DNA of 9,115 nt, from contig SVNB01000074.1 of the NCBI GenBank assembly GCA_015067125.1, positions 1-9,115 on the forward strand, given 5' to 3'. Every line of letters begins with the position of its first letter. Within the stretch, counting starts at the first letter, position 1. This DNA comes from Oscillospiraceae bacterium (GTDB lineage Bacteria > Bacillota > Clostridia > Oscillospirales > Ruminococcaceae). The notes beneath the pieces are model-generated. The model made no database searches. It was not told the DNA's origin and saw nothing but the letters and a program-made list of their open reading frames with translations. Made by a program: the position numbers and the translations under genes. Shown here in pieces: positions 1-6,665 of the stretch.

Positions 1-109
1 GCTCTTTTTTTGTTTTGCTGCAAGGCACTGTGCTCCCTTTACTCACAAATTTTTACATTATAACAAAAAATGTTTACAATTTATTTATCCAATTCCTAAA
101 AAAACACAT

Positions 110-133
110 TATAATAAAAACATCAGGGAGGTG
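110..133 (+). promoter_or_regulatory. Probable -10 box and ribosome binding site of the first DUF975 gene
   Basis: A perfect TATAAT lies at 110-115, and AGGGAGGTG at 125-133 is an appropriate distance before the ATG at 139. No good -35 hexamer is found 16-18 bp upstream, where the sequence is close to ATCCAA. The stretch from the -10 box to the start codon resembles that of the second DUF975 gene, which suggests the leader was duplicated along with the gene. The upstream 1-109 is AT-rich and I see no gene or other element in it. Confidence 0.5.
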
Positions 134-138
134 TTTTT

Positions 139-972
139 ATGTGGACACGAGCAAGAATCAAACAAGAAGCCAAAAACAGCCTTAACCGTTTCGGATATTG
201 GATGCCGCTTCTTGTAACGTTTATAGTAAGCCTTGTCAACGGCGGATTAAGCGCCACCGGAAGCAGCACCACCAGTACCGTAACCACGGAATATACAACG
301 GAATACCACGGCGAGCTTACTCCTGCCGGTTTTGCCCATTTCCTCGAAGAGATCTTCGGAGAAGCCGGCGCCGCTCTGGAAAACTTTTTCAGCAATCCTC
401 TCATCGCCATGACCACCGTTTTTATTGTGGTGATCAGCTTTATGCTCGGGCTTCTTCTTTCTTTTGGCTGGAGCGCCTTTATCGCTGGACCTATTATGGT
501 TGGCAAAAACCGCTATTTTATGGAACACCGGGCCTTCGATTCAAAATTCGAACGGCTTTTCTGGTCCTTCCGCAGCGGAAGATATATGAACGTGGTAAAA
601 ATTATGTTCTGGCGTGATATAAAGGTTTTTCTTTGGAGCCTGCTTTTTGTCATTCCCGGCATCATCAAATCCTATGAATACTGCATGGTTCCCTATATCC
701 TTGCGGAAAATCCCCACATAAGCTCCGAAAAAGCCTTCGAACTTTCCAAACTTATGACCCGCGGCGAAAAATGGAAGATATTCGTTCTTCAGCTTTCGTT
801 CTTCGGCTGGTACTTCCTTGGAACCCTTTGCTGCTGCGTCGGCGGATTTTTCGTAGAGCCTTATTACGAAGCAACTTTCGCAGAACTTTATCAGGTAATG
901 CGCGAAAAAGCCCACGGACTTTCTTTTGCGGATTACAACGATCTTCCCGGATTTTTTCCGGAACAGCCTTAA
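139..972 (+). CDS. DUF975 family integral membrane protein, copy 1
   Basis: This encodes a 277-residue protein that I recognise as DUF975, a Bacillota family of polytopic membrane proteins of unknown biochemical function. Hydrophobic segments lie at about residues 21-38, 92-118, 160-178 and 214-240. Family-like stretches include NVVKIMFWRD (151-160), SLLFVIPGIIKSYEY (167-181) and VPYILAENP (184-192), followed by a C-terminal FAELYQVMREKAH. Residues 38-88, between the first two hydrophobic segments, form a Ser/Thr-rich then acidic soluble loop that is much shorter in the paralogue downstream. The ATG at 139 is chosen because AGGGAGGTG precedes it. The gene is followed by its own terminator and then by its paralogue on the same strand. 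Membrane location is clear from the sequence; the role cannot be read from it. Confidence 0.85.
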   Translation: MWTRARIKQEAKNSLNRFGYWMPLLVTFIVSLVNGGLSATGSSTTSTVTTEYTTEYHGELTPAGFAHFLEEIFGEAGAALENFFSNPLIAMTTVFIVVISFMLGLLLSFGWSAFIAGPIMVGKNRYFMEHRAFDSKFERLFWSFRSGRYMNVVKIMFWRDIKVFLWSLLFVIPGIIKSYEYCMVPYILAENPHISSEKAFELSKLMTRGEKWKIFVLQLSFFGWYFLGTLCCCVGGFFVEPYYEATFAELYQVMREKAHGLSFADYNDLPGFFPEQP

Positions 973-987
973 TGCCAAATAAAAACC

Positions 988-1015
988 AAAAGCACCCCGC
1001 CGGGGTGCTTTTTTT
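988..1015 (+). terminator. Rho-independent terminator of DUF975 copy 1
   Basis: An 8-bp stem, AGCACCCC (991-998) with GGGGTGCT (1002-1009), closes a GCC loop. The stem is extended by AAA/TTT and followed by seven T residues. It begins 15 nt after the stop codon. The same hairpin and its flanks recur after the second DUF975 gene. Confidence 0.9.
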
Positions 1016-1016
1016 A

Positions 1017-1045
1017 TTGCAAACAGCAAGTTTGCGTATTATAAT
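1017..1045 (+). promoter_or_regulatory. Sigma-A-type promoter of DUF975 copy 2
   Basis: TTGCAA at 1017-1022 and TATAAT at 1040-1045 are separated by 17 bp. The -35 box begins directly after the T-tract of the preceding terminator, so the second gene is insulated from the first and has its own promoter. A strong ribosome binding site, AAGGAGGTG, follows at 1057-1065. Confidence 0.8.
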
Positions 1046-1071
1046 GGAATCACCATAAGGAGGTGTTTTTT

Positions 1072-1803
1072 ATGTGGACAAATTCCGAACTTAAACAAAG
1101 AGCAAAATCCGTGCTCAATAACTTCGGATATTGGATTCCTTTCCTTGCAACAATTCTTACCGGACTTTTATCAACAAACGCAAGCAACATAACTTCCGTC
1201 ATAAACGATAATCCGGAATATGAGTCGGTTCTTCAAAACGAAGAATACGCTCCGATTTTAATTTCCGCCGTTCTTCTTATAATGGCCTTCTCCTTCATCT
1301 GGAATACATTCATCGGCTATCCGGTGATGGTCGGAATGAACCGCTTTTTTATGGAAAACCGCCTTTCCGGTTCAAAAATCGACCGACTTTTCTATGTATT
1401 CAAAAGCGGAAATTATCTGAACGTTGTAAAAACAATGTTCCTTCTGAACCTCAAAGTCCTTCTCTGGAGCCTTCTTCTTTTAATTCCCGGAATTATAAAA
1501 AGCTATGAATATTATATGGTCCCCTATATCCTTGCAGAAAACCCGGGAATCAGTTCAAAACGCGCCTTTGAAATTTCAAAAGAAATGACCAACGGCGAAA
1601 AATTCGATATCTTCTGGCTCGGCCTTTCCTTCTTCGGCTGGATCCTTCTCGGAACTCTCGCCTGCGGAATCGGCGTCCTTTTCGTTGAACCCTATATCCA
1701 GACAACCTTCGCCGAACTTTATCAGGTAATGAGAGAAAAAGCCCATAACAACGGTTTTTCCGATTTCAGCGAACTCCCCGGCTTTTTCCCGGAACAGCCT
1801 TAA
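1072..1803 (+). CDS. DUF975 family integral membrane protein, copy 2
   Basis: This is a 243-residue paralogue of the upstream gene, with the same overall plan: an N-terminal MWT...LK(Q)RAK segment, hydrophobic stretches at about 21-36, 61-83, 127-142 and 180-205, the IPGIIKSYEY and VPYILAENPGISS motifs, and the same C-terminal LPGFFPEQP ending. It lacks most of the Ser/Thr-rich loop that makes copy 1 34 residues longer. An in-frame GTG at 1063 lies inside the ribosome binding site AAGGAGGTG (1057-1065), so the ATG at 1072, 6 nt after that site, is the better start. The function of DUF975 is not established. Tandem paralogues with separate promoters and terminators suggest independent regulation or diverged roles. 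Confidence 0.85.
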   Translation: MWTNSELKQRAKSVLNNFGYWIPFLATILTGLLSTNASNITSVINDNPEYESVLQNEEYAPILISAVLLIMAFSFIWNTFIGYPVMVGMNRFFMENRLSGSKIDRLFYVFKSGNYLNVVKTMFLLNLKVLLWSLLLLIPGIIKSYEYYMVPYILAENPGISSKRAFEISKEMTNGEKFDIFWLGLSFFGWILLGTLACGIGVLFVEPYIQTTFAELYQVMREKAHNNGFSDFSELPGFFPEQP

Positions 1804-1818
1804 TGCCAAATAAAAACC

Positions 1819-1845
1819 AAAAGCACCCCGCCGGGGTGCTTTTTT
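1819..1845 (+). terminator. Rho-independent terminator of DUF975 copy 2
   Basis: The stem AGCACCCC (1822-1829) with GGGGTGCT (1833-1840) and loop GCC is followed by a T-run ending at 1845. The hairpin is identical to that of copy 1. Identity between the two genes runs unbroken from the last four codons through the T-tract (958-1014 and 1789-1845). Confidence 0.9.
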
Positions 1846-1868
1846 ATTGAAAACGGAAAGTTAATTTC

Positions 1869-2068
1869 CAAATTTACCATAGTGAACGTTCTCAACCGTT
1901 CCAAAAAACAAAGCAACCCGGAGGGTTAGCCTTCCCTTGGGGGAAGGTGGATTTTTCGCCGCAAGGCGAAAAAGACGGATGAGGGTTAGCAAGCAACCCG
2001 GAGGGCAGCTTCCATTTAGGCAAGGAATCCGAATTGCCCACCGTAGGGGCGGCCCTATGTGGCCGCCC
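1869..2068. repeat. Intergenic palindrome mosaic A
   Basis: This gene-free stretch is built of hairpin modules. A decayed module at 1876-1902 resembles a GTAGGG-headed palindrome. CCTTCCC/GGGAAGG (1930-1936, 1941-1947) has a TTGG loop, and TTTTTCGCC/GGCGAAAAA (1952-1960, 1965-1973) a GCAA loop. GTAGGG followed by GGGCGGCC/GGCCGCCC (2047-2054, 2061-2068) comes last. Positions 2002-2048 match 5186-5232 at 44 of 47 bases. The short open frames across it are repeat translations with no ribosome binding site or family resemblance. I remember similar modules from many gut Clostridia genomes; that is recollection, not a search result. Confidence 0.8.
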
Positions 2069-2129
2069 ACAAACACAACCGAGCAAACGAGGTAAACTGA
2101 AAACCGTTGCCGACCCCGAGCGGCGACGG

Positions 2130-2366
2130 TGGAGATTAGGAATCACAATGCGTCCGGTGGTGCCTTTTGTCCCCTTTGAAGGGGAAAATATGGGGTCCCC
2201 GAAAAACGCAGTTTTTTGGGGAGAGGAGCGGCAACGAAGCGGCTTTGGCGTTTTATTTTAATAAAACACCAATAAGCGGAGTTTGCCACGACGAGCGGGA
2301 GTAACGCAGGGGTAGAAAGGCGTTTCTTTGACGGGTACCGCCGTTTCTTTGCGCCAGTCAAAGAAA
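2130..2366. repeat. Hairpin-dense intergenic element, a second repeat type
   Basis: No gene is seen here. Four hairpins can be read: CCCCTT/AAGGGG (2171-2184); CCCCGAAAAAC/GTTTTTTGGGG (2197-2207, 2211-2221) with a GCA loop and one wobble pair; a 13-bp stem with one mismatch at 2245-2257/2260-2272 and a TT loop; and TTTCTTTGAC/GTCAAAGAAA (2323-2332, 2357-2366) enclosing 24 nt. The composition and small palindromes resemble repeated intergenic elements of Oscillospiraceae-like genomes as I remember them. The stretch 2367-2416 holds nothing else that I can name. Confidence 0.6.
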
Positions 2367-2416
2367 TGGGGGTACATTATTAAAAAAATCCCCCTGCCTT
2401 TTTATCGCAGGCGATT

Positions 2417-2448
2417 AAAAAAGCGAGCACGGCATTGCCGTGCTCGCT
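2417..2448 (-). terminator. Terminator of the SLOG-like gene
   Basis: A 12-bp perfect stem, AGCGAGCACGGC (2422-2433) with GCCGTGCTCGCT (2437-2448) around ATT, carries an A-run at 2417-2422 that becomes the T-tract on the minus strand. The stem touches the stop codon of the minus-strand gene (2448-2450). A 33-bp stretch including it (2417-2449) is repeated exactly at 3248-3280. Confidence 0.9.
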
Positions 2449-2912
2449 TATATTCCAAAAGGTGCGATTTTTTTCGCTTCTTCATACAGATTTATAACCG
2501 TCTTTCCTTTAAGTTCCGCCTTTTCTTTCATTTTGGCGGAATTTCCGAATGGTGAAGGATATACTATAACAAAATACGATTTATTAATCATCCACTCGTT
2601 TCTGCTGTTGATTGCAAACCTCGGCAAAGATTTTTCAATGCCTTCCGGATAAATCGTTTCCAGAACCGGAGGAAGCACGTCCGGATTTTTCTTTTCCGGA
2701 AGATACGCAAGAACCGTAAAACAAGCGATTTTCGGAAACTCGCTCTTCACTTCGCAAAGAGCACGCTGAACCATTTTATCAAAATTACCTTCGTTCCCCA
2801 CATAAAACGTATCCACTTTTTCCGTTGCTATAAGTTCTTTTATCACCGCCACAAGGCATTTATATATTCTGTTTGAACAGTTGTGATCTCCGAAAAAAGT
2901 ACAGGCCGGCAT
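2448..2912 (-). CDS. SLOG-like (Rossmann-type) protein of unknown function
   Basis: This encodes 154 residues. The N-terminal ACTFFG followed by a conserved-looking DTFYVGNEGNFD, then TVLAYLP, ETIYPEGIE, RFAINSRNEWMI and KGKTVINL, matches my memory of a small SLOG/DUF1273-like family common in Clostridia. SLOG proteins have a Rossmann-like fold and are proposed to bind nucleotides or nucleotide-derived ligands; the activity of this subgroup is not established. The usual GHRD-like tetrapeptide after the first strand reads GDHN here, and the glycine-rich segment near the C-terminus reads FGNSA, so the ligand site may be altered. ATG at 2912 is preferred because AAAGGAG (2922-2928 on the minus strand) lies 9 nt upstream; an in-frame TTG at 2918 is too close. 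The gene is divergent from a small RHH gene and shares its control region. Confidence 0.7.
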   Translation of the reverse strand: MPACTFFGDHNCSNRIYKCLVAVIKELIATEKVDTFYVGNEGNFDKMVQRALCEVKSEFPKIACFTVLAYLPEKKNPDVLPPVLETIYPEGIEKSLPRFAINSRNEWMINKSYFVIVYPSPFGNSAKMKEKAELKGKTVINLYEEAKKIAPFGI

Positions 2913-2925
2913 TTTCAAAAACTCC

Positions 2926-3006
2926 TTTCGTCAATGTTTCGTCACTATTTCGTCATTTTCTCACTTGATTATACTATGACGATATAATTAAGTCAATAAT
3001 TAGTCA
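2926..3006. promoter_or_regulatory. Phased GTCA direct repeats, probable RHH operator
   Basis: TTTCGTCA occurs at 2926-2933, 2937-2944 and 2948-2955, with an exact period of 11 bp. GTCA occurs again at 2992-2995 and 3003-3006, also 11 bp apart. An inverted copy of the TCGTCA core lies at 2977-2982. RHH repressors of the Arc/MetJ/CopG class bind short repeated sub-sites about one helical turn apart, so this is the pattern expected for the adjacent regulator. The elements overlap the ribosome binding site and the -35 of the SLOG-like gene, and the probable transcription start of the RHH gene. Confidence 0.65.
2968..2996 (-). promoter_or_regulatory. Promoter of the SLOG-like gene
   Basis: Read on the minus strand, TTGACT (2996-2991) and TATAAT (2973-2968) are exactly 17 bp apart, a near-consensus sigma-A promoter. 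Transcription would start near 2961, so the three phased TTTCGTCA repeats at 2926-2955 fall in the transcribed leader. The -35 box itself overlaps one GTCA element at 2992-2995. Confidence 0.85.
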
Positions 3007-3012
3007 TAGGTG
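2983..3012 (+). promoter_or_regulatory. -10 box and ribosome binding site of the RHH gene
   Basis: TATAAT lies at 2983-2988, with no convincing -35 at 16-18 bp upstream. AGGTG at 3008-3012 lies 6 nt before the ATG at 3019. The -10 box lies within the spacer of the opposing minus-strand promoter, so the two promoters cannot easily be occupied at once. Confidence 0.55.
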
Positions 3013-3018
3013 ATGCAC

Positions 3019-3189
3019 ATGAAAAATGAAAAGGGACGTTTCACATTAAGAGTTCCAAAAGAGCTTCTTGATAAAATCGGGTATATTGCGGAATACGAAG
3101 GCCGCACCAAAAACAAAGAAATCGAACAGCTTGTAAAAAAGCGTATAGCCGATTTTGAAAAAGAACAAGGAAAAATCGAAATTGAATAG
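3019..3189 (+). CDS. Small ribbon-helix-helix (Arc/CopG-like) DNA-binding protein
   Basis: This 56-residue protein has the compact plan of an Arc-like RHH protein. A short basic N-terminus leads into the strand GRFTLRVP (6-13). Helix KELLDKIGYIAEYEG (14-28) follows, then a turn with RTKNKE and a second helix to about residue 46, and a charged tail. RHH proteins dimerise through the strand, whose alternating residues read the major groove. An ATG at 3013 is in frame, but AGGTG abuts it, so 3019 (6-nt spacing) is preferred. It is divergent from the SLOG-like gene and next to helically phased GTCA repeats, which suggests it represses that gene and itself. It could instead be the DNA-binding half of an antitoxin, but no toxin-like gene adjoins it. 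Confidence 0.75.
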   Translation: MKNEKGRFTLRVPKELLDKIGYIAEYEGRTKNKEIEQLVKKRIADFEKEQGKIEIE

Positions 3190-3192
3190 CTC

Positions 3193-3234
3193 AAAAAAAA
3201 GCAGACGCACCCTAAAAAAGTGCGCCTGTTTTTT
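3193..3234 (+). terminator. Terminator of the RHH gene
   Basis: CAGACGCAC (3202-3210) pairs with GTGCGCCTG (3220-3228) with one A/C mismatch, around a CCTAAAAAA-type loop. It is flanked by an A-run and a following T-run, TTTTTT, at 3229-3234. It starts directly after the stop codon at 3187-3189. Confidence 0.85.
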
Positions 3235-3247
3235 GTTTTCCGTAAAC

Positions 3248-3282
3248 AAAAAAGCGAGCACGGCATTGCCGTGCTCGCTTTT
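3248..3282 (-). terminator. Terminator of guaB, possibly bidirectional
   Basis: The same 12-bp stem as at 2422-2448 is found here at 3253-3264 and 3268-3279. It has an A-run (3248-3253) upstream and TTTT (3279-3282) downstream, so it can terminate guaB on the minus strand and read-through from the RHH gene on the plus strand. It lies 25 nt after the guaB stop codon. Confidence 0.9.
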
Positions 3283-3304
3283 GCATCCGTGCTCAAAGCC
3301 GGAA

Positions 3305-4801
<1,497 letters not shown>

Positions 4802-4821
4802 TTATTGTTTTTGTTATATAG

Positions 4822-4864
4822 TTCACGTGTAAATTTTTACTATTCTAACACCTTTACACGGGAA
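4822..4864. promoter_or_regulatory. 12-bp inverted repeat around the guaB -10 box
   Basis: TTCACGTGTAAA at 4822-4833 and TTTACACGGGAA at 4853-4864 are inverted copies that match at 11 of 12 positions. They are separated by 19 bp that contains the -10 hexamer. Because one arm lies upstream of the transcription start, it cannot be an RNA hairpin of this transcript, so a DNA-binding repressor site is the likelier reading. The regulator is unknown. Confidence 0.5.
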
Positions 4865-4870
4865 ATTCAA
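4842..4870 (-). promoter_or_regulatory. Sigma-A-type promoter of guaB
   Basis: On the minus strand TTGAAT (4870-4865) and TAGAAT (4847-4842) are 17 bp apart. The predicted start near 4835 leaves a leader of about 55 nt before the ATG. Confidence 0.8.
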
Positions 4871-5020
4871 GCCTTTTTTTCACATTTTGAAAAAGTTTTT
4901 TCTGTTCTACCTTTTGCTCACCTTATATAAATTTTTTTATTGCTTGTTATGCAATTTGCACAATAATGCTTGTTGGAATATTTTTCCATTTCCCTCCGTA
5001 AAAAGCACCTCATGCCGCAT

Positions 5021-5287
5021 GGTCAAATATTATCCGCCCGTTTGCCACAGCGCCGTAGGGAACGCTGTCCTCAGCGTTCCGAAAAACAAGGCAACCAAGT
5101 GACCCGGAGGGCCGCCTTCCCAGAGGGGAAGGTGGATTTTTCGCCGAAGGCGAAAAAGACGGAAGAGGGATAACCAAGAACCCAAAGGGCAGCCTCCATT
5201 TAGGCAAGAAAGCCGAATTGCCCACCGTAGGGAACGCTGTCCTCAGCGTTCCGAAAAAACGGACCGTCGGGGACGACGGTCCCTACA
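5021..5287. repeat. Intergenic palindrome mosaic B
   Basis: Positions 4871-5344 hold no gene; 4871-5020 is plain AT-rich sequence. From about 5021 it is a repeat mosaic. A 34-bp sequence occurs exactly twice (5053-5086 and 5225-5258), each a GTAGGG head plus the hairpin GGAACGCTG/CAGCGTTCC with a TCCT loop. Between them are CCTTCCC/GGGAAGG (5115-5132), TTTTTCGCC/GGCGAAAAA (5137-5157), and the 47-bp stretch shared with mosaic A. A third palindrome, GGACCGTCG/CGACGGTCC (5261-5282), is the same module reversed, its CCCTAC tail at 5281-5286. ATTATCCGCCCG near 5029-5040 may be the remaining half of a decayed copy. Confidence 0.8.
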
Positions 5288-5344
5288 AAAAGTATCCTTT
5301 CAGGCAAGGTGGCCAAATTGGCAACCTCCGCAGATTACTCTATC

Positions 5345-5371
5345 AAAAAAAGAGCGCCAAAAAGGCGCTCT
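5345..5371 (-). terminator. Terminator of the soj-spo0J-serS operon
   Basis: AGAGCGCC (5351-5358) and GGCGCTCT (5364-5371) form a perfect 8-bp stem around AAAAA, with the A-run 5345-5350 giving the minus-strand T-tract. It lies 7 nt past the serS stop codon. Confidence 0.92.
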
Positions 5372-5378
5372 TTTGCCA

Positions 5379-6647
5379 TTATTTAATTTCGTCCATGCCC
5401 ATATATCTGCGCAGTGCTTCCGGAATGGTCACGCTGCCGTCTTCATTCTGATAGTTTTCCAGAATTGCAGCGGTGGTTCTGCCGATGGCAACGCCGGAAC
5501 CGTTAAGAGTGTGGGCAAACACAGCTTTTCCGTCTTTATCCTTGCATTTGATGTTCGCTCTGCGAGCCTGGAAATCCTCGAAGTTGGAGCAGGAAGAAAT
5601 TTCGACGTATCTTCCGTAAGAAGGCATCCATACTTCAATATCATAGGTTTTTGCGGAGCTGAAAGTGAGGTCGCCGGTGGTAAGCACAACTACTCTGTAA
5701 GGCAGACCAAGTCCCTGCAGAACTTTTTCGGCTTCGCCGGTAAGCTCTTCAAGTTCTTCATAGGATTTTTCCGGATCGGCAAATTTAACAAGCTCAACTT
5801 TGTTGAACTGGTGCTGGCGGATAAGACCGCGGGTATCGCGGCCTGCGGAACCTGCTTCTGCGCGGAAGCAGGCGGAATATGCGCAGTATTTGATGGGAAG
5901 AGCCGCTTTGTCAAGCACTTCTCCCCTGTGAAAGTTGGTTACCGGAACTTCCGCAGTAGGGATAAGATAAAGGTCTTCGCCTTCAAGTTTATACATATCC
6001 TCGGCAAATTTGGGCAGCTGACCGGTGCCGGTCATGGAAGCTTTGTTTGCCATAAAGGGCGGGAAAATCTCGGTATATCCGTTGGCGGTGTGGGTATCAA
6101 GGAAGTAGTTCATAATCGCGCGTTCAAGTCTTGCGCCAAGATCTTTATAGAAATGGAATCTTGCGCCGGTAACTTTGCCCGCTCTTTCCGGATCAAGAAT
6201 ATTCAGATCCTGGCCGATATCCCAGTGAGCCTTCGGCTCAAAATCAAATTTTCTCGGTTCGCCCCAGCGTCTAAGCTCTACGTTTTCGGTATCGTCCTTG
6301 CCATAGGGAACAGCCTCGTTGGGAATATTCGGAATTTTAAGAATAAGTTCCAGCTGGCGGTCTTCAAGTCTGGCAAGCTCTTCGCCGCATTTTTTGGATT
6401 CCTCTGCAATGGCTTTCATCTGTGCCATAAGCTCGGTGGTATCCTCGCCGTTCTTTTTCATAACGGGAATCTGTTTGCTTGCGCGGTTCTGCTGTGCTTT
6501 AAGGTCATCGGTTTTTGCGTTAAGTTTGCGGCGCTCTGCGTCTATGGCAACAAGCTCGTCAACAACCTCGTCCATGGGTTTAAATCTTCTGCGGCAGGCT
6601 TCTTTAACAAGCTCCGCGTTTTCTCTTACAAATCTTATATCAAGCAT
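5379..6647 (-). CDS. serS: Seryl-tRNA synthetase
   Basis: SerRS charges tRNA-Ser (and the selenocysteine tRNA where present) in the cytoplasm through a seryl-adenylate. It is a class II synthetase of normal length, 422 residues. The N-terminal region, about 27-105, is the long antiparallel coiled coil that holds the tRNA variable arm. Class II motif 1 lies around [20 protein letters not shown] (193-212), TAE at 231-233 belongs to serine recognition, motif 2 is [14 protein letters not shown] (261-274), and motif 3 is [19 protein letters not shown] (382-400). ATG at 6647 is preceded by AGGAGA (6660-6655) with a 7-nt spacer. It starts 18 nt after the spo0J stop with no promoter or terminator between, so it is the last gene of the soj operon. 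I saw no T-box, as expected for an internal gene. Confidence 0.98.
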   Translation of the reverse strand: MLDIRFVRENAELVKEACRRRFKPMDEVVDELVAIDAERRKLNAKTDDLKAQQNRASKQIPVMKKNGEDTTELMAQMKAIAEESKKCGEELARLEDRQLELILKIPNIPNEAVPYGKDDTENVELRRWGEPRKFDFEPKAHWDIGQDLNILDPERAGKVTGARFHFYKDLGARLERAIMNYFLDTHTANGYTEIFPPFMANKASMTGTGQLPKFAEDMYKLEGEDLYLIPTAEVPVTNFHRGEVLDKAALPIKYCAYSACFRAEAGSAGRDTRGLIRQHQFNKVELVKFADPEKSYEELEELTGEAEKVLQGLGLPYRVVVLTTGDLTFSSAKTYDIEVWMPSYGRYVEISSCSNFEDFQARRANIKCKDKDGKAVFAHTLNGSGVAIGRTTAAILENYQNEDGSVTIPEALRRYMGMDEIK

Positions 6648-6665
6648 CGGTCTTTCTCCTTAACT

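Noticed and set aside
1892..2361. Several 70-85 codon open frames in the gap after the DUF975 genes
   Set aside because: They overlap one another on both strands within hairpin repeats, with no ribosome binding site.
2912..3189. Toxin-antitoxin system reading of the RHH/SLOG pair
   Set aside because: Typical type II pairs are co-directional and overlapping; these genes are divergent, and the SLOG-like protein does not resemble a toxin family I know. It cannot be excluded, but the sequence does not support it.
958..3280. Both repeated terminator pairs are offset by exactly 831 bp (958 to 1789, and 2417 to 3248)
   Set aside because: The sequences are unrelated and the intervals contain different genes; I regard the equal distance as coincidence.
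4819..4834. CACGTG-centred sequence near guaB as a third parS
   Set aside because: Only 11 of 16 positions match the two perfect parS sites, and it is better explained as one arm of the inverted repeat around the guaB promoter.
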